A stretch of DNA of 64,000 bases from Thermohalobaculum sp039822785 (GCA_039822785.1 JBCBMO010000002.1:542156-606155); one strand, 5' to 3'. Positions 27,122-35,738 are shown, counted from the stretch's first letter. The notes: generated by a model not told the origin, from the letters alone. Numbers and translations: made by a program.

Positions 27122-28087
27122 ATGAAAACGATGATGAAGGCGGCGGCGCTGGCCGCGGGGATAGCGGCGGTCGCCAGCCCGGCGGCCGCGGCGGAGAAGG
27201 TGGCGATCGGCGTGCCGTCCTGGACCGGCGCGCAGGCCATCGCCCATCTGCTGGCGGCGGTGGTCGAGACCAAGATCGGCGGCGAGGTCACCATGGTGCC
27301 CGGCAACAACGCCACGATCTTCCAGGCCATGGACCGCGGCAAGGGCGAGATCGACGTGCACCCTGACGTCTGGCTGCCGAACCAGGAGAGCTTCACCCAG
27401 AAGTACGTGGACGAGGCCGGCACCGTCGCCCTGTCCGCGAACCCCTACGAGGGCAATCAGGGCTACTGCGTCAGCCAGAACTTCGCCAAGGCCAACAACA
27501 TCACCGACATCGCCGATCTCGGCCGGCCCGACGTCGCAGCCGCCATGGACAGCGACGGCAACGGCAAGGGCGAGATGTGGATCGGCGCCCCCGGCTGGGC
27601 CTCGGCCAATGTGAACGAGGTGAAGGTCCGCGACTATGGCCTGCTCGACTTCGTGGAGCCGATCCGCGCCGAGGAGAGCGTGAAGACCGCCCGCGTGAAG
27701 GACAGCATCGCCAAGGACGAGGGCTATGCCTTCTACTGCTACAAGCCCCACGCCGTGTGGTTCATGTTCGACGTGGTCATGCTGACCGAGCCGACCTTCG
27801 ACCCGGCGAAATACGTGATGTATCAACCCTCTGACCGCCCGGACTGGTACGACGCCTCAAGCGTTGCCACCAAGGACGCGCTGAAGCAGGTCCAGATCGC
27901 CTGGTCCAAGTCGCTGGCCGACCGCTCGCCCGCCATCGCGGAGTTCTTCGCGAACTTCTCGGTCAGCGCCGACGATGTCTCGAGCTTCGCCTTCCAGATC
28001 GCCGGCAACGGCCGCGACCCGGCCGAGGTCGCCAAGGAGTGGGTCGAGGCGAACCCCGACCGCGTCGACGGCTGGCTTGGCCTCTAA
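27122..28087 (+). CDS. ProX/OpuAC-type glycine betaine-like binding protein
   Basis: Periplasmic solute-binding protein of 321 residues for a quaternary-amine or amino-acid importer. The signal peptide MKTMMKAAALAAGIAAVASPAAA is cut before EKVAIGVPSWTGAQAIAHLL. The mature part has the OpuAC signatures GEIDVHPDVWLPNQ, GAPGWASANV and GYAFYCYKPHAVWFMFD, with aromatic residues suited to cation-pi binding. GGAG precedes the ATG at 27122 by 6 nt. It lies 63 nt after the CuyA/DcyD-like gene and before the ATPase and permease genes. Confidence 0.88.
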   Translation: MKTMMKAAALAAGIAAVASPAAAAEKVAIGVPSWTGAQAIAHLLAAVVETKIGGEVTMVPGNNATIFQAMDRGKGEIDVHPDVWLPNQESFTQKYVDEAGTVALSANPYEGNQGYCVSQNFAKANNITDIADLGRPDVAAAMDSDGNGKGEMWIGAPGWASANVNEVKVRDYGLLDFVEPIRAEESVKTARVKDSIAKDEGYAFYCYKPHAVWFMFDVVMLTEPTFDPAKYVMYQPSDRPDWYDASSVATKDALKQVQIAWSKSLADRSPAIAEFFANFSVSADDVSSFAFQIAGNGRDPAEVAKEWVEANPDRVDGWLGL

Positions 28088-28161
28088 GGCACGCCGACAC
28101 GTCCGGCGGCACCGCCCCCCGGTGCCGCCACACCATTCCCCAAGCCAGGAGGTCACGCCCC

Positions 28162-29223
28162 GTGCCCGATGCCGCAGCCCCCATGACGGACGACACGGTC
28201 ATCGAGATCTCCAACGTCTGGAAGATCTTCGGCCATAACGCTCAGCCAGCGCTGGAGGCGATCCTCAACGAAGGGATCGGCAAGGCCGAAGTGCTGGCCC
28301 GCTTCAACGCGGTGGTCGGCGTCGCCGATGTCAGCCTGGACATCCGCCGCGGCGAGATCTTCTGCATCATGGGGCTCTCCGGCTCGGGCAAATCGACCCT
28401 GGTGCGCCATTTCAACCGGCTGCTGGAGCCCACCGTTGGCAAGATCAGCATCGAGGGCGTCGATGTCATGGGCCTGGCACCCAAGGCGCTGCAGGCCTGG
28501 CGCAACAGCAAGATCGGCATGGTGTTCCAGAACTTCGCCCTGCTGCCCCACCGCTCCGTGCTCGACAATGTCGCCATGCCGCTCGAGATCCGCGGCATGA
28601 ACAAGAACGAGCGGCTGGACCGGGCCGCGCGGGTGCTGGAGATCGTGGAGCTCAGCGCCTGGGGCAACAAATTCGCCCACGAGCTGTCGGGCGGCATGCA
28701 GCAGCGGGTGGGTCTGGCGCGGGCGCTGGCCGCCGATCCGGATGTGCTGCTGATGGATGAGCCCTTCTCGGCGCTCGATCCGCTGATCCGCCGGCAGCTG
28801 CAGGACGAGTTCCTTCGCCTCTCGGCGATCCTGAAGAAGACCACGGTCTTCATCACCCACGACCTGGACGAAGCGGTGCGGATCGGCAATCGCATCGCAA
28901 TCATGCGCGACGGGCGCGTGGTGCAGATCGGCACGGCGGAGGAGATCGTGATGCACCCAGCCGACGACTACGTCGCCGATTTCGTTGCCGGGATCTCGCG
29001 GCTCAAGGTCGTGCGCGCCCATGCGGTCATGCGCCCGCTCGAGGGGGCGCCACCGCCGCCCGATGCCCGCAGCGTACCGCCCACCGCGCCGCTCAGCGAG
29101 TTGATCGACCTCGCCATCGCCAAGGAGGGGCCGATCCTGGTGGAGGACGGCGGCACCCCCGTCGGCGTCATCGCCTATCAGGACATCCTGCACACCGTGA
29201 TCGAGGGGGCCGACGTCTCATGA
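28162..29223 (+). CDS. ProV/OpuAA-type ABC transporter ATPase
   Basis: Cytoplasmic ATPase of 353 residues. Walker A GLSGSGKSTLVR, the Q-loop MVFQNFALLPHRS, the ABC signature ELSGGMQQRVGLARALA, Walker B VLLMDEPFSALDP and the H-switch FITHDLDEA are all intact. The N terminus IEISNVWKIFGHNAQPALEAI is the ProV type. The C-terminal ~70 residues resemble one short, Pro-interrupted CBS-like unit (GPILVEDGGTPVGVIAYQDI) instead of the usual tandem pair. A GTG at 28162 is preferred because AGGAGG lies 9 nt upstream; an ATG at 28183 in frame is the alternative. The 3' end overlaps the permease start by ATGA. Confidence 0.9.
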   Translation: MPDAAAPMTDDTVIEISNVWKIFGHNAQPALEAILNEGIGKAEVLARFNAVVGVADVSLDIRRGEIFCIMGLSGSGKSTLVRHFNRLLEPTVGKISIEGVDVMGLAPKALQAWRNSKIGMVFQNFALLPHRSVLDNVAMPLEIRGMNKNERLDRAARVLEIVELSAWGNKFAHELSGGMQQRVGLARALAADPDVLLMDEPFSALDPLIRRQLQDEFLRLSAILKKTTVFITHDLDEAVRIGNRIAIMRDGRVVQIGTAEEIVMHPADDYVADFVAGISRLKVVRAHAVMRPLEGAPPPPDARSVPPTAPLSELIDLAIAKEGPILVEDGGTPVGVIAYQDILHTVIEGADVS

Positions 29224-30755
29224 ACTTCGAGAACCCGCTCACCGCCAAGGATCCCACCCGCGCCAGTGCCATCGAGGCCAAGCGCCGGGAGGAAGTCGCC
29301 ACCTTCGTGCGCACCCGGCCCGAGTACTACGCCGAGGCCTTCGACCGCATCCGATCCCGCGCGGGCTTCGTGCCGACGCTGAACGTGATCGCGGGCCTGA
29401 TGGGGCCGGTGTGGTTCGGCGCGCGGGGCCTGTGGAAATGGGCGGTCGGCTTTCTGATCGTCGAGACCTTCGCCTTCGTGCAACTCGTGCGCGGCCTGTT
29501 CGGCGATTTGTCGGCCGAGGCGCGGGAGCGCATTTCCTCCATCGAGGGCACGCTCGATTTTCGCCGCCAACAGCTTGAGCGCGCGGTCGAGGAAGGCTCA
29601 GACCGGGTCGCGGCGCTGCGGAGGGTGATCGAGGGGATCGAGGCCAATATCGCCAGCTTCCGCGCCGATGTGGCGGCGGCGGAGGCGCAAGGGCTGTGGA
29701 TCGCCCTTTCGGGTCTGGTGGTGCTGGTGCTCGCCAAACTGGCCCAAGCCCTGCTCGCGAACAGCGCGCTCGAGTCGCGCTTCTCCGATTGGCTGTCCGA
29801 CCAGACGATCCCCTCGGGCATGCCGGAGCGGCAGATCGCACTCAGCGCGATCTTCTGCGCGATCATCGTGCTGACGGCGACCGTGCACTACAGCTTCCCG
29901 GGCGCCGTCGGGGTGTTGAGCGAATTCCCCACCCATCCAGACATCCGGCTGGAGGTGATCGACTGGGTCGAGGCCTTCTTCTCCTTCGCCGTCACCAACG
30001 GAGAGGCGCTGTTCGAAGCGATCACCTATGGCATCCGCCTGCTACTCGACGCCTTGGAGCTGATCTTCGTCTCCACCCCCTGGATCGTGATCGCGAGCTT
30101 CATCGTGCTGCTCACCTGGCTCTCCGCCGGGCCGACGACGGCGATCTACGCGGGCGCCTTCCTGGCCTACATGGGCGTGCTGGGGTTCTGGGAGAAGGCG
30201 ATGACGACGCTGGCCCTGCTGGGCACGGCGGCCTGTCTGTCCATCGCCATCGGCATCCCGCTGGGGATGTACTGCGCCCGGCGCCCGCGGTTCTACTCCT
30301 TCATCCAGCCGATCATGGACTTCATGCAGACCATGCCGGCCTTTGTGTTCATGATCCCGGTCATCGCCTTCTTCGGCACCGGCAAGCCCGCGGCGGTGGT
30401 CACCACGATGATCTTCGGGGGCACGCCGGTGGTGCGCCTCACGGTGCTGGGCCTGCGCGGGGTGCCGGAGCATGTGAGGGAGGCTGCGATCTCCTTCGGC
30501 GCCTCGAAGTGGTATCTGCTGACGCGCGTGGATCTGCCTCTGGCCGCCCCCTCGATCCGCGCGGGGATCAATCAGACGATCATGCTATCGCTCGCCATGG
30601 TGGTCGTCGCCTCGCTCATCGGTGCCAAGGGGCTGGGCGAGGACGTGCTAGAGGCGCTGCAATACGCCAACGTCGGCCAGGGCATCCTGGCGGGCTTCGC
30701 CATCCTGTTCTGCGCGATGATCCTGGATCGGATCGTGCAGGGTAAGCGGGAGTGA
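29220..30755 (+). CDS. ProW-type ABC permease with a long N-terminal extension
   Basis: Membrane permease of 511 residues. The last ~270 residues form a standard OpuAB/ProW core: EKAMTTLALLGTAACLSIAIGIPLGM and the EAA-like loop EAAISFGASKWYLLTRVDLPLA. The first ~230 residues are extra. They hold two or three predicted helices (GPVWFGARGLWKWAVGFLIV; LWIALSGLVVLVLAKLAQALL) separated by a charged stretch, residues about 100-155, with coiled-coil character (RRQQLERAVEEGSDRVAALRR). The start overlaps the ATPase stop and its stop overlaps the hydrolase start. Substrate as for the binding protein; the role of the extension is unknown. Confidence 0.87.
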   Translation: MNFENPLTAKDPTRASAIEAKRREEVATFVRTRPEYYAEAFDRIRSRAGFVPTLNVIAGLMGPVWFGARGLWKWAVGFLIVETFAFVQLVRGLFGDLSAEARERISSIEGTLDFRRQQLERAVEEGSDRVAALRRVIEGIEANIASFRADVAAAEAQGLWIALSGLVVLVLAKLAQALLANSALESRFSDWLSDQTIPSGMPERQIALSAIFCAIIVLTATVHYSFPGAVGVLSEFPTHPDIRLEVIDWVEAFFSFAVTNGEALFEAITYGIRLLLDALELIFVSTPWIVIASFIVLLTWLSAGPTTAIYAGAFLAYMGVLGFWEKAMTTLALLGTAACLSIAIGIPLGMYCARRPRFYSFIQPIMDFMQTMPAFVFMIPVIAFFGTGKPAAVVTTMIFGGTPVVRLTVLGLRGVPEHVREAAISFGASKWYLLTRVDLPLAAPSIRAGINQTIMLSLAMVVVASLIGAKGLGEDVLEALQYANVGQGILAGFAILFCAMILDRIVQGKRE

Positions 30756-31534
30756 CGCCCCTCGTCCTGGTCCATGGCTTTCTGGGCGGGGCGCGGCAAT
30801 GGCCGGACCAGGTCACGGGATTGAGTGCCGGGATGAGCACCGGACTGAGCACCGGACTGAGCCCCGGACTGAGCCCCGGACTGAGCACCGGGAGGCGGGT
30901 GCTTCCCCTCGACCTCCCGGGCTTCGGCGCTCGGGTCGGCGAGGCCGCGCCGACGACCATCGACGGGTTCGCCGAGGCCGTCATCGCCGACATGGATGCG
31001 GCCGGGATCGAGCGCTGCCACCTGCTGGGCCATTCCATGGGCGGCATGGTGGTACAGGCGGTCCTGGCGCGAGCACCCGAGCGGATCGAGCGCCTTGTGC
31101 TCTATGCCACCGCGCCGAGCGGCGAGCTGCCAGACCGCTTCGAGAGCTTCGACACCTCAAAGCAGCGCGCGGCCACCGATGGCGCAAAGGCGACCGCCCG
31201 GCGCATCGCCGCCACCTGGTTCGCCGAGGGCACCGCCTCGCCCGGCTATCCCGCCTGCGCCGCCATCGCAGAGCAGGCCGGGCTGGCGGCGATCCATGCG
31301 GGTCTCGACGCCATGGCGGCCTGGCGGGGGATCGGCGGGCTCAAGCGGATCGGCTGCCCCACGCTCGTGCTCTGGGGTGACCGGGACAGAACCTATGCCT
31401 GGCGCGAGATCGAGGCGCTGTGGCGCGGCATCCCGGGCGCTGCCCTCGCCGTCGTGCCCGGCTGCGGCCATGCGGTGCACCTGGAGGCGCCGGAGATCTT
31501 CAACGCCATCGTGGCCCGCTTCCTCGGCGGTTGA
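30752..31534 (+). CDS. Alpha/beta-fold hydrolase
   Basis: Cytoplasmic alpha/beta hydrolase of 260 residues. The oxyanion HG motif is LVLVHGFLGGARQWPDQ. The nucleophile elbow GHSMGG carries the catalytic Ser, the acid is in LVLWGDRDRTYAW and the histidine in VPGCGHAVHLEAPE. Between strand 3 and DLPGFG there is a low-complexity insert, (G/M)LS(T/P) repeated, encoded by a 12-bp DNA repeat. The start overlaps the permease stop by ATGA. The substrate is unknown, and MenH-like or esterase roles are both possible. Confidence 0.85.
   Translation: MTPLVLVHGFLGGARQWPDQVTGLSAGMSTGLSTGLSPGLSPGLSTGRRVLPLDLPGFGARVGEAAPTTIDGFAEAVIADMDAAGIERCHLLGHSMGGMVVQAVLARAPERIERLVLYATAPSGELPDRFESFDTSKQRAATDGAKATARRIAATWFAEGTASPGYPACAAIAEQAGLAAIHAGLDAMAAWRGIGGLKRIGCPTLVLWGDRDRTYAWREIEALWRGIPGAALAVVPGCGHAVHLEAPEIFNAIVARFLGG
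30818..30889 (+). repeat. In-frame 12-bp tandem repeat, six units
   Basis: Units of the type GGACTGAGCACC or GGACTGAGCCCC run head-to-tail from 30818 to 30889. The first two are diverged and the last four differ at a single base. They encode a four-residue Gly-Leu-Ser-Thr/Pro period inside the alpha/beta hydrolase. Unit gain or loss would stay in frame. Confidence 0.85.
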
Positions 31535-31558
31535 GGGCGCCGATCTGTGCGTCGAAGG

Positions 31559-31632
31559 TGGCTGGGGAACCTGGATTCGAACCAGGACTGACGGAGTCAG
31601 AGTCCGCTGTTCTACCGTTAAACTATTCCCCA
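31559..31632 (-). tRNA. tRNA-Gln (anticodon CTG)
   Basis: The minus strand folds into a 74-nt tRNA with encoded CCA. The acceptor stem TGGGGAA pairs with TTCCCCA, followed by discriminator G. The anticodon stem GCGGA/TCCGT frames the loop CTCTGAC, giving anticodon CTG. The T loop is GGTTCGAATCC. It lies 24 nt after the convergent hydrolase gene. Confidence 0.96.
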
Positions 31633-31712
31633 GCAGGGCCGCGGCGCGCCGCGAACGGTGGGCGTGATTAAGGGCGGGCGCCGGCTGCTGTCAACACCCC
31701 TGCCGCTGCGCT

Positions 31713-32810
31713 TCAGGCGTTGAAGAGAAAGTGCAGAACATCGCCATCGGCGACGCGATAGGCCTTGCCCTCGGCGCGCATGCGGCCGGCCTCCTTGGCC
31801 CCCTGCTCCGAGCCCGCAGAGATGTAGTCGTCATAGGCGATGGTCTCGGCGCGGATGAACCCGCGCTCGAAATCGCCGTGGATCACGCCGGCCGCCTGGG
31901 GGGCCAGGGTGCCCTCGGCGATGGTCCAGGCGCGCGCCTCCTTGGGGCCCACGGTGAAATAGGTGATGAGGCCGAGCAGCCCATAGCCCTGGCGGATCAG
32001 CCGGTCGAGGCCGGCTTCCTCCAACCCCATCTCCTCCATGAACTCCGCGCGCTCTGCGTCCTCGAGCTGGGCGATCTCCTCCTCGATCCGGGCGGAGATC
32101 ACGACGTGGCGCGCGCCCTCCGCGGCCGCCTTCTCGGCGACCTTGGCGGAGAGGGCATTGCCGGCGGCGGCATTGTCTTCCTCGACGTTGCAGACATAGA
32201 GCACGGGCTTGGCGGTGATGAGCTGGAGCATGCGCCAGGCCTTCTCCTCCTCCGCCGCCACCGCGACCGTGCGGGCCGGACGTCCCTCGTCGAGCGCCGC
32301 CTTGGCACGCTCCAACAGGGTCTGCTGCTCCACCGCCTCCTTGTCGCCGCCGCGCACCTTGCGGCTGAGGTTGTGGAGCCGCCGCTCGATGCTCTCCAGA
32401 TCCGCGAGCATCAGCTCGGTCTCGATGATCTCCGCGTCTGCGACCGGGTCGACCCGCCCCTCCACATGGGTGACGTCGCCGTCCTCGAAGCAGCGCAGGA
32501 CATGGGCGATGGCGTCGACCTCCCGGATGTTTGCCAGGAACTGGTTGCCGAGCCCTTCCCCCTGGGAGGCGCCCTTCACCAGCCCGGCAATGTCGACGAA
32601 GGTCAGGCGCGCGGGGATCGTCTCCCGCGATTTCGCGAGATCGGCGAGGGTGTAGAGCCGGGCATCGGGGACCGAGACCTCCCCCACATTGGGCTCGATC
32701 GTGCAAAAGGGGAAGTTCGCCGCCTGCGCCGCCGCCGTGCGGGTGAGCGCATTGAAGAGCGTCGACTTGCCCACATTCGGCAGCCCCACGATGCCGCAGC
32801 GAAAACCCAT
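31713..32810 (-). CDS. ychF: Redox/ribosome-associated ATPase YchF (Obg-like)
   Basis: Universal TRAFAC P-loop ATPase of 365 residues. The P loop is GIVGLPNVGKSTLFNALT. The atypical base-recognition motif NVEE appears in VLYVCNVEEDNA, favouring ATP over GTP. A coiled-coil insert lies about residues 130-205. The C-terminal TGS domain begins near LITYFTVGPKEARAWT. The ATG at 32810 is chosen because the P-loop region begins there and GGAG lies upstream. It is transcribed in the same direction as pth, but 448 bp of non-coding sequence separate them. Confidence 0.96.
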   Translation of the reverse strand: MGFRCGIVGLPNVGKSTLFNALTRTAAAQAANFPFCTIEPNVGEVSVPDARLYTLADLAKSRETIPARLTFVDIAGLVKGASQGEGLGNQFLANIREVDAIAHVLRCFEDGDVTHVEGRVDPVADAEIIETELMLADLESIERRLHNLSRKVRGGDKEAVEQQTLLERAKAALDEGRPARTVAVAAEEEKAWRMLQLITAKPVLYVCNVEEDNAAAGNALSAKVAEKAAAEGARHVVISARIEEEIAQLEDAERAEFMEEMGLEEAGLDRLIRQGYGLLGLITYFTVGPKEARAWTIAEGTLAPQAAGVIHGDFERGFIRAETIAYDDYISAGSEQGAKEAGRMRAEGKAYRVADGDVLHFLFNA

Positions 32811-33258
32811 GATCACTCTCTCCCCCAGGCCCGGTCGGAGCGGGAGGTGCCGCAGGCGAGACACGAGGTCAAGCGGCGGCGTGCGGAGCGGCGCGCGCGG
32901 GGGGCCCTACGCCCGAGCCCGCCCGCGTTATTGTGGACCCGCGAGCCATCAACATCCCGCAAACGCATCCGTAGCGAGATGGTACGCATGGCCGTTCCTT
33001 CAGGGGACGGATTGACCCTGTCAATCGGACGTTCAGCTTTGCGAGAGAAAACTGTCGCGGGCGGGCACGGGCATCACTGGGTAGCGCGGCGCCGGCAAAG
33101 CGCGGTCAGGGATCCCAGCCTGTACTTCGCAGGGGCGCGCAGGAACGCAGATCATACGGGCGTCCCGTCGCTACCGCGCTCGCCCGGGACGCTGCTGCGT
33201 GCCGTCGAACCACCGCGGCGCAGGGCCGGTTCATCTTGGCGCTGATGCCCTCCCCAGA
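32811..33258. other. 448-bp intergenic region without a supported gene
   Basis: No ORF with a ribosome binding site or a recognisable protein. The one notable element is a tight dyad GATTGAC-cct-GTCAATC at 33010-33026, which could be a regulator site or a small hairpin. Confidence 0.5.
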
Positions 33259-33987
33259 TCAGGGCTTCAGCAGACCCCTCAGGGCATCGAAGGGCGATCG
33301 TCGCCCAGCGTCGCTGCCGCCTTCCGATCCTTCGGCCTCCTTGGATGCTGCTGTCGCGGGCGCTTGCCGCGTCTGCTTCGCCTCGGAGGGCGGTGGAGGG
33401 TCACGCGCCTCCTTGCCCGGCGCAGGGGCAAGACGGGCAACCTCGGTCACGAAGCCGGGGTCATCGCCGGCCGCCAGCATCGCGATGCTGCGCGCCACCG
33501 CGTCGATCAGCGGGTCGACCCACGCGCGCTCGGTCCGGGAGAAATCGTGCAGCACATAGCCCGAGACACGGTCCTTGTGGCCCGGGTGGCCGATGCCGAG
33601 GCGCACCCTGCGATACTCGGCCCCGATGTGCTGATGGATCGACCGCAGCCCGTTGTGCCCCGCATGGCCGCCGCCGCGCTTCACCTTCAGCCGCCCTGGC
33701 GCGAGGTCGAGCTCGTCGTGAAAGACCGTCACTTCCTCGGGTGCGAGATCGTAGAACCGCGCCGCCGCCCCCACCGCCTGACCGGAGAGGTTCATGAAGG
33801 TGCCGGGTTTCAGCAGCAGGATCTTGCCGGATCCGATCCGGATCTCGGCGATCTCACCCTGGAACTTCGCACGCCACCCGGCCGCCCCTTCGCGCGATGC
33901 GATCGCGTCAAGCGCCATGAAGCCGATGTTGTGGCGGTGCCCGGCGTATTGGCCGCCGGGGTTCCCGAGGCCGACGAAGAGCTGCAT
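33259..33987 (-). CDS. pth: Peptidyl-tRNA hydrolase
   Basis: Recycles tRNA from prematurely released peptidyl-tRNA in the cytoplasm. The N terminus FVGLGNPGGQYAGHRHNIGFMALD carries the catalytic His. LKPGTFMNLSGQAV and VFHDELDLAPGRLKVKRGGGHAGHNGLRSI complete the signature. The core ends near residue 190. The remaining ~50 residues are a Pro/Ala/Glu-rich, probably disordered tail (KEARDPPPPSEAKQTR), which makes it longer (242) than the usual ~190-200. GGGGAGG precedes the ATG. The usual partner rplY is not beside it. Confidence 0.96.
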   Translation of the reverse strand: MQLFVGLGNPGGQYAGHRHNIGFMALDAIASREGAAGWRAKFQGEIAEIRIGSGKILLLKPGTFMNLSGQAVGAAARFYDLAPEEVTVFHDELDLAPGRLKVKRGGGHAGHNGLRSIHQHIGAEYRRVRLGIGHPGHKDRVSGYVLHDFSRTERAWVDPLIDAVARSIAMLAAGDDPGFVTEVARLAPAPGKEARDPPPPSEAKQTRQAPATAASKEAEGSEGGSDAGRRSPFDALRGLLKP

Positions 33988-34020
33988 CCCCCCTCCCCGG
34001 CCGCAGCCGTCGGATCGGCG

Positions 34021-34392
34021 TCAGGCCTGCTGGTTGTTGTGGTTGCGGATCGCCTCCGCCGCCTCCTTGTTGAAGGTGACGCCGGCCCCCTCGAAAGTGG
34101 TGTCGAGTTCGCCCGACAGCGTCATCTCGGTGATGATGTCGCAGCCGCCCACGAACTCGCCCTTGACGTAGAGCTGCGGCACCGTCGGCCAGTCGGAGAA
34201 ATCCTTGATGCCCTGGCGCATCTCGTCGCTCTCCAGCACGTTCACGTCCTTAAAGTCGACCTGCAGGTAGCCCAGGATCTGCACCACGCGGCTGGAGAAG
34301 CCGCACTGCGGCGCGCCCCGGTTGCCCTTCATGAAGAGCACGACGTCGTTCGCATTCACGGTCTCGTCGATCACGGTCTTGATGTCGGCCAT
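34021..34392 (-). CDS. grxD: Monothiol glutaredoxin, Grx4/GrxD type
   Basis: CGFS-type glutaredoxin of 123 residues that carries 2Fe-2S clusters. The active motif is at residues 30-33 in GNRGAPQCGFS. The glutathione and partner-binding segments DWPTVPQLYVKGEFVGGCDI are conserved. GAGGAG lies 6 nt before the ATG. It lies 50 nt downstream of the BolA-like gene. Grx4 and BolA proteins form heterodimers in Fe-S and iron homeostasis, so the neighbourhood is functionally coherent. Confidence 0.95.
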   Translation of the reverse strand: MADIKTVIDETVNANDVVLFMKGNRGAPQCGFSSRVVQILGYLQVDFKDVNVLESDEMRQGIKDFSDWPTVPQLYVKGEFVGGCDIITEMTLSGELDTTFEGAGVTFNKEAAEAIRNHNNQQA

Positions 34393-34442
34393 TTCACTCT
34401 CCTCATGGCGCGGCGCGCCCGGTTGACGGTATCAGCGCGCAA

Positions 34443-34685
34443 TCACTCGGGCGCGCTGGTCTGAAGGGCGAGCGCGTGGAGCGGCGCATCGGCACCGTCC
34501 AGGATGTCAGCCAGCGCCTTGTTCACCATGCGCTGCTGCTGCACCCGGTTCTTGCCACGGAACTCCTCCGCCACGACCTTGGCGGCGTAGTGGTTGCCAT
34601 CGCCGGCCAGATCCTCGATCTCGACGACGGCCGTGGGAAAGGCCGCCTTGATCAGACGCTCGATCTCGCCGGGTTGAACGGGCAT
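34443..34685 (-). CDS. BolA-family protein (Grx4 partner)
   Basis: Small BolA/IbaG-like protein of 80 residues. The class II KH-like fold is recognisable in AVVEIEDLAGDGNHYAAKVVAEEFRGKNRVQQQRMVNKAL, with the invariant His that ligates Fe-S in the Grx heterodimer (GNHYAAKV). AAGGAG lies 7 nt upstream of the ATG. It is encoded just before the CGFS glutaredoxin, with which it should share a [2Fe-2S] cluster. BolA versus IbaG naming cannot be settled by eye. Confidence 0.92.
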   Translation of the reverse strand: MPVQPGEIERLIKAAFPTAVVEIEDLAGDGNHYAAKVVAEEFRGKNRVQQQRMVNKALADILDGADAPLHALALQTSAPE

Positions 34686-34757
34686 GGGTACTCTCCTTCG
34701 TTACCAATCGAGATAGATCCAGCGCGAAGAGGGCGCAAGCTTCGTCGGCGCCGCGGC

Positions 34758-35738
34758 TTAACCGAGGCCGAGGGCAGCGAGCTTGGCCTCGAGCCGTGCC
34801 CGATCCTCGATCACCAGGCCGACCGGCAGGACGAGCACCTCGCGGCGGTGTTTGGGCCCCAGCCGGACAGCGTCCTTTTCGGTCGTCACCAGGAGGGCGC
34901 CCTCGGCCCGGGCGCGTTTGATCAGCCTGTCGAGGACCGCGGGCGGATAGGCGTAGTGATCGGCGAAGCCCTCGGCCAGCCGCAGATCGGCGCCGAGGGC
35001 GCGAAGGGTGTCGAAGAACTTCTGCGGCCGCCCGATGCCGGCAAAGGCGACGACGGGCGTGCCCTGGAGCGGCAGACCTGTCGCCACCGGCGCAATGCGG
35101 GCGGGCAAGGGATCGGTGCGGGCCAGGGCCGGCCAGCGCTCAAGCGCGCGCGCGCGAACCGCCGCCTCGCCCACCAGCACCGTGAGATCGGAATGCGCCA
35201 GGCCCGCCATCACCGGCTCGCGCAGGGGGCCCGCGGGAATGATGAAGCCGTTGCCGAAGCCCTGACCGGCGTCGACCAGGACCATGCGCAGATCATGGGC
35301 GAGCGAGGGGTTCTGCAGCCCATCGTCCAGGATCAGGCATCCCGCGCCCGCCGCCACCGCCGCCTGCGCCCCGGCAGCACGGTTGCGCGCGACCCAGGTG
35401 GGGGCGAGGGCCGCGTGGATCAGCGCCTCGTCGCCTACGTCGAGGTGGCTGTCCCGATCGAGACTGACCTGATGCGGCCCGCGCAGGCGCCCGCCATGGC
35501 CGCGCATCACCACATGGGGATCGTGACCAGCCAGCAGGCGCAACAGCTCCCCGACCATCGGGGTCTTGCCCGCCCCGCCGGCGGTAAGATTGCCGACACA
35601 GATGACCGGCACGCCGGCACGATGGGGCCTGGCGCGGACGCGCCGCCACCAGGACCCGAGGCGCCAGAGGAGCGAGAGCGGCGCGAGCCCCCAGGCAAGC
35701 GGGCCCGGAGGCGCGTACCAGAACCCAGGTGCCTTCAC
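34758..35738 (-). CDS. lpxK: Tetraacyldisaccharide 4'-kinase
   Basis: Inner-membrane-associated kinase that phosphorylates the 4' position of the lipid A precursor. Length 326 residues. The N terminus KAPGFWYAPPGPLAWGLAPLSLLWRLG is the membrane-associated segment. The P loop is in VICVGNLTAGGAGKTPMVGELL. Other conserved pieces are CLILDDGLQNPSLAHDLRMVLVDA and AFAGIGRPQKFFDTLRALG. The ATG at 35738 overlaps the waaA stop by ATGA. It belongs to a lipid A/Kdo operon and is the last gene of it. Confidence 0.95.
   Translation of the reverse strand: MKAPGFWYAPPGPLAWGLAPLSLLWRLGSWWRRVRARPHRAGVPVICVGNLTAGGAGKTPMVGELLRLLAGHDPHVVMRGHGGRLRGPHQVSLDRDSHLDVGDEALIHAALAPTWVARNRAAGAQAAVAAGAGCLILDDGLQNPSLAHDLRMVLVDAGQGFGNGFIIPAGPLREPVMAGLAHSDLTVLVGEAAVRARALERWPALARTDPLPARIAPVATGLPLQGTPVVAFAGIGRPQKFFDTLRALGADLRLAEGFADHYAYPPAVLDRLIKRARAEGALLVTTEKDAVRLGPKHRREVLVLPVGLVIEDRARLEAKLAALGLG

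Noticed and set aside
31731..33245. Long plus-strand open frame opposite ychF
   Set aside because: It mirrors the ychF coding strand; the product is His/Arg/Asp-rich without a family match, as expected for antisense frames in high-GC DNA. Its last part (from about 32985) has no ribosome binding site either.
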